Assembly (NCBI GenBank): GCA_002317245.1
Contig: DCIU01000078.1
Span: 1 to 20,724, forward strand
Reading direction: 5' to 3'
Origin: Lachnospiraceae bacterium UBA1718
Lineage (GTDB): Bacteria; Bacillota; Clostridia; Lachnospirales; Lachnospiraceae
DNA: 20,724 bases
Shown here: positions 16,007 through 20,724 of the stretch, one piece after another
How the letters are laid out: each line of letters starts with the position of its first letter
How positions within the stretch are numbered: position 1 is the stretch's first letter
Translations under genes and position numbers: made by a program
The notes under the pieces: generated by a model
What the model was told of the DNA's origin: nothing
The model's input: only the letters and a program-made list of their open reading frames with translations
Databases searched by the model: none

Positions 16007-16016
16007 GACAAGGGCT
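15986..16016 (-). terminator. Rho-independent terminator after putP
   Basis: On the minus strand AGCCCTTGTC and GACAAGGGCT form a perfect ten-base-pair stem with a six-base loop (TTTAAT), followed directly by a run of six T. It lies 17 bases after the putP stop codon. It is the strongest intrinsic terminator in the window. Confidence 0.93.
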
Positions 16017-16033
16017 CATTCAGACTAATTTAA

Positions 16034-17563
16034 TTATTTAGCTGCCTCGAACTCATCAATGATGCTCTGGTCTGGCTCCTTAGTAAGTAAGCTTACTACT
16101 ACAATAAAGATTGCAGACACGATGAATGCTGGAAGAAGCTCATAGATGGCAAATGCACCACCTAATGGCTTGATACCGAACTTCCATACGAATACCATGA
16201 TACCACCAGATATCATACCAGCATAAGCACCCTGAATAGTTGTTCTCTTCCAGAAAAGTGAGAAAAGAACAAGAGCTCCGAAGGCTCCACCGAATCCAGC
16301 CCATGCGAAGGATACGATTCTGAATACTGATGAATTAGGATCCATGGCAAATACTACGCCAAGAATAGCGATGGCAACAATTGCAATTCTGGCAATTGCA
16401 AGCTTCTTCTTGTCATCAAGCTTCTTGCCCATGAATTCTACGATTATATTCTCTGATACAGATGAAGCAGCTGCAAGCATCTGTGAATCTGCTGTAGACA
16501 TTGTTGCTGCTAGTACTCCAGCCAGGATAACACCACCAAGCAATGCAGCAAATACGCCATTCTCAGCAATGAGACCAGCCATACGAATCATGATTGTCTC
16601 AGCTGCGCCAGAATTATCAAGATACTCAAGAGCACCTGCATTAGTTACACCAAGACCAACCATACCAATTACAATTGCAGCACCCATAGCGATGAATACC
16701 CATACAGATGCAACTCTTCTTGAGAGAACAAGCTTATTCTCATCCTCAATAGCCATGAATCTAAGGAGAATATGTGGCATACCGAAGTATCCAAGTCCCC
16801 AGGCGAGAGTAGAGATAATAGCGATTATTCCACCATAGCTTGCGGCTGAACCTGTAGCTGCATCATAGTAATTAGATAAGCTGATGTGTCCTGGAAGAGC
16901 CTTAGCATTAGCTACTACTGCTGACCATCCACCAGCTACACTGATACCATAGCAAAGTACAGTAATAAGTGCGATTGTCATTACAATACTCTGGATGAAG
17001 TCTGTTGTTGATACAGCCTTGAATCCACCAGTAATTGTATAGAGAACGATGATTGCAGCTGAGATAATCATTGCTACTGTATAATCAACGCCGAATAAAC
17101 TATTAAAGAGCTTACCACATGCAGCAAATCCTGATGCTGTATATGGAACGAAGAATATGATAATTACTAATGCTGCAATAGCACTAAGTCCGTTCTTCTT
17201 ATCATGGAATCTCTTAGCAAAGAACTGAGGTACTGTAAAGGCCTCAATATTGCTTGAGTATCTACGAAGTCTTCTGGCTACGAATAACCAGTTAAGGTAT
17301 GTTCCAACACCAAGACCAAGGGCTGTCCAGAATGGCTCACAGATACCTGCAAGATAAGCAAGTCCTGGAAGACCCATGAGGAGCCAAGATGACATATCAG
17401 AAGCTTCAGCAGACATTGCTGTAACTAATGGTCCCATCTTACGGCCACCTAAGTAGAAGTCAGTTGAATCTCCATTATTCTTACTGAAGATAAAGCCGAC
17501 GGCCAGCATCATAAGCAGGTAGATAACCATTGCTGCCATAATGCAGAAGTTGATAGTATTCAT
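16034..17563 (-). CDS. putP: sodium/proline symporter
   Basis: This 509-residue protein belongs to the sodium:solute symporter (SSS) family and has about 13 membrane helices. STDFYLGGRKMGPLVTAMSA and the SSWLLMGLPG segment after it match the sodium- and substrate-binding helix of PutP. The middle segment ITGGFKAVSTTDFIQS and the later AATMSTADSQMLAAASSVSE carry the conserved Ser/Thr sodium site. PutP imports proline with sodium. The closeness of proC supports proline as the substrate, but assignment inside the SSS family from motifs alone is not absolute. The ATG follows GAGGAGGG by five bases. A stem-loop immediately precedes that ribosome site. Confidence 0.92.
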   Translation of the reverse strand: MNTINFCIMAAMVIYLLMMLAVGFIFSKNNGDSTDFYLGGRKMGPLVTAMSAEASDMSSWLLMGLPGLAYLAGICEPFWTALGLGVGTYLNWLFVARRLRRYSSNIEAFTVPQFFAKRFHDKKNGLSAIAALVIIIFFVPYTASGFAACGKLFNSLFGVDYTVAMIISAAIIVLYTITGGFKAVSTTDFIQSIVMTIALITVLCYGISVAGGWSAVVANAKALPGHISLSNYYDAATGSAASYGGIIAIISTLAWGLGYFGMPHILLRFMAIEDENKLVLSRRVASVWVFIAMGAAIVIGMVGLGVTNAGALEYLDNSGAAETIMIRMAGLIAENGVFAALLGGVILAGVLAATMSTADSQMLAAASSVSENIIVEFMGKKLDDKKKLAIARIAIVAIAILGVVFAMDPNSSVFRIVSFAWAGFGGAFGALVLFSLFWKRTTIQGAYAGMISGGIMVFVWKFGIKPLGGAFAIYELLPAFIVSAIFIVVVSLLTKEPDQSIIDEFEAAK

Positions 17564-17576
17564 AATTTCCCTCCTC

Positions 17577-17594
17577 GTACATTAGAAAATGTAC
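17577..17594 (-). promoter_or_regulatory. inverted repeat abutting the putP ribosome site
   Basis: GTACATT and AATGTAC form a perfect seven-base inverted repeat with a four-base gap (TTCT on the minus strand). Its end directly touches GAGGAGGG, the putP ribosome site. It lies in the 37-base gap after the preceding gene. It may be an operator for a dimeric repressor, an mRNA hairpin that tunes translation or stability, or chance. No U-tract follows, so it is not a terminator. Confidence 0.4.
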
Positions 17595-17600
17595 TATTAT

Positions 17601-18791
17601 TTATCTTTCAATCTTGGTTGCATCATACTGAGGATCGTCAGTACTTCTAACCAAGTTCTTGATCTGATCGTCACGGCGTGATACAGAGATAAGCTGTGAG
17701 TCATTGAAATCAACGCTTACTGTGCCATCAGCCTTCTTAATAATATTTCTAAAGATAACAACTGCCTCCGCAGATGTGCTCTTTCCATCTGACTGAACGA
17801 TATTAGTCTCGTACACAATCTTCACATCATTAACATGAGTACCAACCTGTCCCATATATTCATCCTTAATATTAGTAAAGTATGCTGATATGAAGTAAGG
17901 ATTAGAGAATCTAAAAGTATACTGCTTATTGTCTGTTGTATACATGATTCCAGCATCCATGAATATTCTAAGTCCGAATTCGTTGGCATCTCCTGGCTCT
18001 GTACCGAAGAGAGTAAGACCGTATTCCTTCATCTCTTCAAGGAGCTCGTCTGGTAACTCGTCAACGCTTGTAATATATCTGTCTTCTGAAGTAATAGGAT
18101 ATTCCTTAGTAAGGCCTGTACCTGATGCAAGTTCATAAGCATTGGCAGAGAATGCCTGCTCATCTATTACGGCGCGTACCTTAACCACATCGCCTGCATC
18201 ATAGGTCTCCTTAGGGTCAACCATCTCAAAAACTACAGTCTGAAGAACCTCATCATAAGTATTATTCTCCATTGTAACTGTAATAAGCGGCGCAACGCCT
18301 TCCTGGATTATCTCGATCCCTGCGAACAATTTGTCCTGATCAATAACAGTAGCCAAAGGAAGGTCCTTAACAGTAACCTGCTCATCTGATGCCTTAATCT
18401 TAAGACCAAGTGACTTAGCTACCTTCTTATCATATGTATAAGAGAGTTCTACTACATCACCATTACTAAGTGCACCGTTATCGGTTGCCTCTTCGTCTGT
18501 TGCTACCTCAACCTTAACAGTCTCGAAGAACTGCTCGTATCCTGGCATAACAGTTGTTGTTGTCTCCAGAGTACCATGTCCGTTATATCCTGATAGATTA
18601 GCCTCTGTTAACTCTGTCAGATCAACACTAGTATATTTAGAAAAGCCAATTGTATAAATTAATATGCCTACGACAAATACAATAGAAACAAGTACTGCTA
18701 TTCTTGCACATGTCTGGAAGGTACGCATTCTCTTAGTCATACGCCTTCTTTTAGGCTGTTGAATCACTCTTTTTGTCTCTAAAACCGCCAT
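17601..18791 (-). CDS. membrane-anchored extracellular protein with two tandem repeats, unknown function
   Basis: From the ATG at 18791 (AAAGGA six bases upstream) the protein has 396 residues. A basic cytoplasmic tail (QQPKRRRMTKRMR) is followed by one membrane helix (about 31-50) and a long extracellular part. Two related segments can be aligned, at about 57-144 and 151-233. Each has a GYN or similar start, a central TVKVEV or TVVFEM strand, and then NGDVVELSY or AGDVVKVRA. The first contains LSGYNGHGT, a pattern I associate with repeats in Firmicute surface proteins. The rest (about 240-396) is another mixed alpha/beta region with no recognised motif. It is probably cotranscribed with putP, 37 bases downstream. 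The function is unknown. Confidence 0.8.
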   Translation of the reverse strand: MAVLETKRVIQQPKRRRMTKRMRTFQTCARIAVLVSIVFVVGILIYTIGFSKYTSVDLTELTEANLSGYNGHGTLETTTTVMPGYEQFFETVKVEVATDEEATDNGALSNGDVVELSYTYDKKVAKSLGLKIKASDEQVTVKDLPLATVIDQDKLFAGIEIIQEGVAPLITVTMENNTYDEVLQTVVFEMVDPKETYDAGDVVKVRAVIDEQAFSANAYELASGTGLTKEYPITSEDRYITSVDELPDELLEEMKEYGLTLFGTEPGDANEFGLRIFMDAGIMYTTDNKQYTFRFSNPYFISAYFTNIKDEYMGQVGTHVNDVKIVYETNIVQSDGKSTSAEAVVIFRNIIKKADGTVSVDFNDSQLISVSRRDDQIKNLVRSTDDPQYDATKIER

Positions 18792-18844
18792 TTCAAATCC
18801 TTTGTTACGAAATCTTAACATATAAACGCAATTTACATAATAAC

Positions 18845-18882
18845 AAAAGCACGTTACCTCGTCAATGCCGTAACGTGCTTTT
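18845..18882 (-). terminator. strong stem-loop after proC
   Basis: AAAAGCACGTTAC at 18845-18857 and its exact complement at 18870-18882 form a 13-base-pair stem with a 12-base loop. On the minus strand the stem ends in TTTT and continues GTTATT. It lies about 50 bases after the proC stop and separates proC from the next gene. The symmetry would allow function on either strand, although no plus-strand gene needs it here. Confidence 0.85.
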
Positions 18883-18933
18883 CTTCTTATATTTATGCAG
18901 AAAAATGTGAAAATTCTGTGAAAAAGCTGCTAA

Positions 18934-19719
18934 TCACTTCTTCTTGTTCATAATTGCATCAATGGATTTGATGCATGCGTTCCTGAGACCATACTCCTCA
19001 AGGGCTGCAACGCCACAGATGGTTGTACCATTAGGTGAGCATACAGCATCCTTAAGTGCTCCCGGGTGTGTACCACTCTGAAGCTGAAGCTTTGCAGAAC
19101 CAATCATTGTCTGACTGATAAGCTTATAAGCTAATGTCCTTGGTATACCATACTTAACAGCTGCATCACCGTAGGCTTCCATTATCATATCCATGAAGGC
19201 TGGTCCACATCCTGAGATTGCTCCACCAATTCCCATAAGCTCTGTTGGAAGCTCTTCTATTATACCTAAGGATCCGAAGAGATCCATAAGCTCTGCTCTC
19301 TCTGCTACCTCTAATGTGTTAATTCTCTCGAATAATAATACGCCCTCTCCAACCATGGATGGTGTATTAGGCATAATACACTGAATTCTTGAATTGTCTC
19401 CCAGTATCTCCTCGAATGTCTTGTATGTCCATCCAGCTGCCACTGATACTATTGCCTTGCCATAGATGTCACTGCCAACTTCATCAAGCACATCCTTAAT
19501 CTGATATGGCTTACAGGCAATTATTACTACGTCCACGCTCTGAACCAGGGCCTTAGGTGTAGGTGCAGGAATGAATCCAATCTTACCTGCGTTCGCCTTA
19601 AGCTTGTCCTGATGTGGCGCATAGGCATATACGTCAGTGCCGTCAATTTTGCCACTATAGATGAATCCTGCAGCTATGGCCTGTGCCATGTTGCCCATTC
19701 CAATGAAACCTATCTTCAT
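18934..19719 (-). CDS. proC: pyrroline-5-carboxylate reductase
   Basis: ProC makes L-proline from pyrroline-5-carboxylate with NAD(P)H, the last step of proline synthesis. From the ATG at 19719 it has 261 residues. The dinucleotide motif GFIGMGNMAQAI is at the N-terminus, followed by IACKPYQI, VSVAAGWTYK and IMPNTPSMVGEG (115-126). The dimer-domain segments SGCGPAF (169-175) and the HPGALKDAVCSPNGTT motif of the active site complete the family picture. The usual SGSGPA has a cysteine in third place here. An in-frame TTG at 19725 is too close to the AGGAG site, so the ATG is preferred. Confidence 0.96.
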   Translation of the reverse strand: MKIGFIGMGNMAQAIAAGFIYSGKIDGTDVYAYAPHQDKLKANAGKIGFIPAPTPKALVQSVDVVIIACKPYQIKDVLDEVGSDIYGKAIVSVAAGWTYKTFEEILGDNSRIQCIMPNTPSMVGEGVLLFERINTLEVAERAELMDLFGSLGIIEELPTELMGIGGAISGCGPAFMDMIMEAYGDAAVKYGIPRTLAYKLISQTMIGSAKLQLQSGTHPGALKDAVCSPNGTTICGVAALEEYGLRNACIKSIDAIMNKKK

Positions 19720-19741
19720 AATCAAGATCTCCTTTCGATGT

Positions 19742-19776
19742 TATCTGTATTATACTGCAAACTGGAATATACAGTA
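19742..19776 (-). promoter_or_regulatory. candidate proC promoter overlapping the antiporter stop codon
   Basis: A perfect TATAAT lies at 19754-19749 on the minus strand, and its bases include the TAA stop of the antiporter gene (19752-19750). No good -35 stands 16-18 bases upstream; ATACTG at 17 bases is the best fit. A start near 19742 would leave a leader of about 23 bases before proC. This is only moderately supported. Confidence 0.35.
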
Positions 19777-20724
19777 TGCAAAATAGATTGCGATTAAGAT
19801 TATTCCCTGGGCTCTGTAGAGCTTGCCCTTAATGAGGGCTGGTAATGTCATGAATAACATTACAAAGAGCATAAGTGGCAGGTCAACCAGAAGCGACGCA
19901 TTCATGCCACCAACAAGCTTCTCAGCAGGAACTGCAAATGGAGCAATTGTAACGGATATACCACTTACCAGTACCAGGTTGAAAAGGTTGGCACCTATAA
20001 CATTGCCAAGGGATAGTGCACCGTGGCCCTTAGCTAGTGATGTAATTGCTGTTACAAGCTCTGGAAGCGATGTTCCAAGGGCTACAAAGGTAAGGGCGAT
20101 TACTGATGCCGGAACGCCAAGTGCTGTAGCAATATATGTTCCATTATCAACAAGTAAGTCAGCGCCAACAGCAATTGCTGCTGCTCCTGCTACTAATAAT
20201 ATAATCTCCTTCCAGAGTGGCATCTCTTCCTTAGGCTCTTCCTCTTCCTCAGGCTGGTCTATCGGAGCATTACCTGCAAAAGCCTGCTTAACTGTAATAG
20301 CCATATATACTACGAACATAACAAGCAGCCCAATACCAACTGGTCTTGAGAAGTACTGAGTCGTATATGCCACTGCCACATAGGTAATTGCTGCAAGGAA
20401 AAAGAATGCAACTGGAAGTCGCAGGCTCTTCTTCTCAACTGGTGCAGGCTTAACAGCTATTGTGATAGCCGATACCAGGGCTGTATTACAGATAATAGAC
20501 CCAATTGCATTACCATAGGCCATATCGCCAATGCCCTTGGCAGCAGATGTGGCAGACACCATAACCTCAGGAAGTGTGGTACCAATAGATACAACTGTTG
20601 CACCAATTAATATCTCCGGAATATGGAATCTCTCCGCAATACCTGTGGCACCATCTACGAACCAGTCGCCACCCTTTATTAAGAGAATCAAACCAAGAAT
20701 AAATAATAATACTGCTTTAATCAT
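19750..20724 (-). CDS. Ca2+/cation antiporter of the CaCA family (YrbG-like)
   Basis: This 324-residue membrane protein has the two inverted alpha repeats of Na+/Ca2+ exchangers. Repeat 1 has GTTLPEVMVSATSAAKG (E53) and GNAIGSIICN. Repeat 2 has GTSLPELVTAITSLAKG (E222) and GNVIGANLFN. The two glutamates are the expected Ca2+-coordinating residues. The halves of about five helices each are joined by an acidic loop (DQPEEEEEPKEE, about 157-167). It should export Ca2+ in exchange for Na+ or H+. The ATG is the last base triplet of the window, and MIKAVLLFILGLILLIKGGD is a normal family N-terminus, so the gene appears complete. Its own promoter and ribosome site are outside the window. Confidence 0.93.
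   Translation of the reverse strand: MIKAVLLFILGLILLIKGGDWFVDGATGIAERFHIPEILIGATVVSIGTTLPEVMVSATSAAKGIGDMAYGNAIGSIICNTALVSAITIAVKPAPVEKKSLRLPVAFFFLAAITYVAVAYTTQYFSRPVGIGLLVMFVVYMAITVKQAFAGNAPIDQPEEEEEPKEEMPLWKEIILLVAGAAAIAVGADLLVDNGTYIATALGVPASVIALTFVALGTSLPELVTAITSLAKGHGALSLGNVIGANLFNLVLVSGISVTIAPFAVPAEKLVGGMNASLLVDLPLMLFVMLFMTLPALIKGKLYRAQGIILIAIYFAYCIFQFAV

Noticed and set aside
15961..16016. LexA-type SOS box before the polymerase
   Set aside because: No GAAC-N4-GTTC or close variant was seen; the only dyad there is the terminator stem.
16344..16838. Plus-strand frame of 164 residues
   Set aside because: It is fully inside putP on the other strand and reads as the mirror of membrane-helix codons.
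19823..20359. Plus-strand frame of 178 residues
   Set aside because: It is antisense to the CaCA antiporter with no recognisable domain.

Overview
The window reads as a chromosomal segment of a Gram-positive anaerobe of the class Clostridia, probably family Lachnospiraceae. This is inferred from moderately AT-rich DNA, strong AGGAGG-type ribosome sites, the pyrH-frr-uppS-cdsA-dxr-rseP order, a YolD-like/Y-family polymerase pair and the style of the proteins; no rRNA or species marker is present. All 19 whole genes that I accept, plus one gene cut by the left edge, lie on the minus strand. Transcription therefore runs from high to low coordinates and coding density is very high. I see no IS element, CRISPR array, tRNA, rRNA, phage gene or attachment site.

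In the direction of transcription, the right end (20724 to 18934) holds a CaCA-type Na+/Ca2+ antiporter and proC, closed by a strong stem-loop at 18845-18882. Next come a membrane-anchored extracellular protein with two related repeats and a putP-type sodium/proline symporter, closed by a textbook terminator at 15986-16016. A block of overlapping genes follows: a Y-family DNA polymerase, a small YolD-like protein, a NYN-nuclease protein with two OST-HTH (LOTUS) domains, an SLC45/GPH-like MFS transporter and a membrane-anchored glycerophosphodiester phosphodiesterase.

A near-consensus promoter at 11307-11335 then starts a unit of polysaccharide deacetylase, bactofilin, pyrH and frr. A hairpin with an overlapping promoter candidate (7884-7925) separates it from uppS-cdsA-dxr-rseP, which continues with short gaps into a PfkB sugar kinase, a small protein of unknown function, a GT32 glycosyltransferase and a 7TM sensor histidine kinase cut off just after its H-box.

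The central part thus combines nucleotide supply (PyrH), ribosome recycling (Frr), undecaprenyl and isoprenoid synthesis (UppS, Dxr), phospholipid precursor synthesis (CdsA) and envelope proteolysis (RseP) with envelope-shaping genes (deacetylase and bactofilin). proC and putP suggest a proline or osmotic theme on the right. Most of this is conserved housekeeping biology. The less ordinary points are the deacetylase-bactofilin pair coupled to pyrH-frr, the overlapping polymerase/YolD/NYN-LOTUS block, the in-frame stop with its own ribosome site just ahead of the GT32 gene, and the duplicated extracellular domain next to putP. I found no clear wholly new system.
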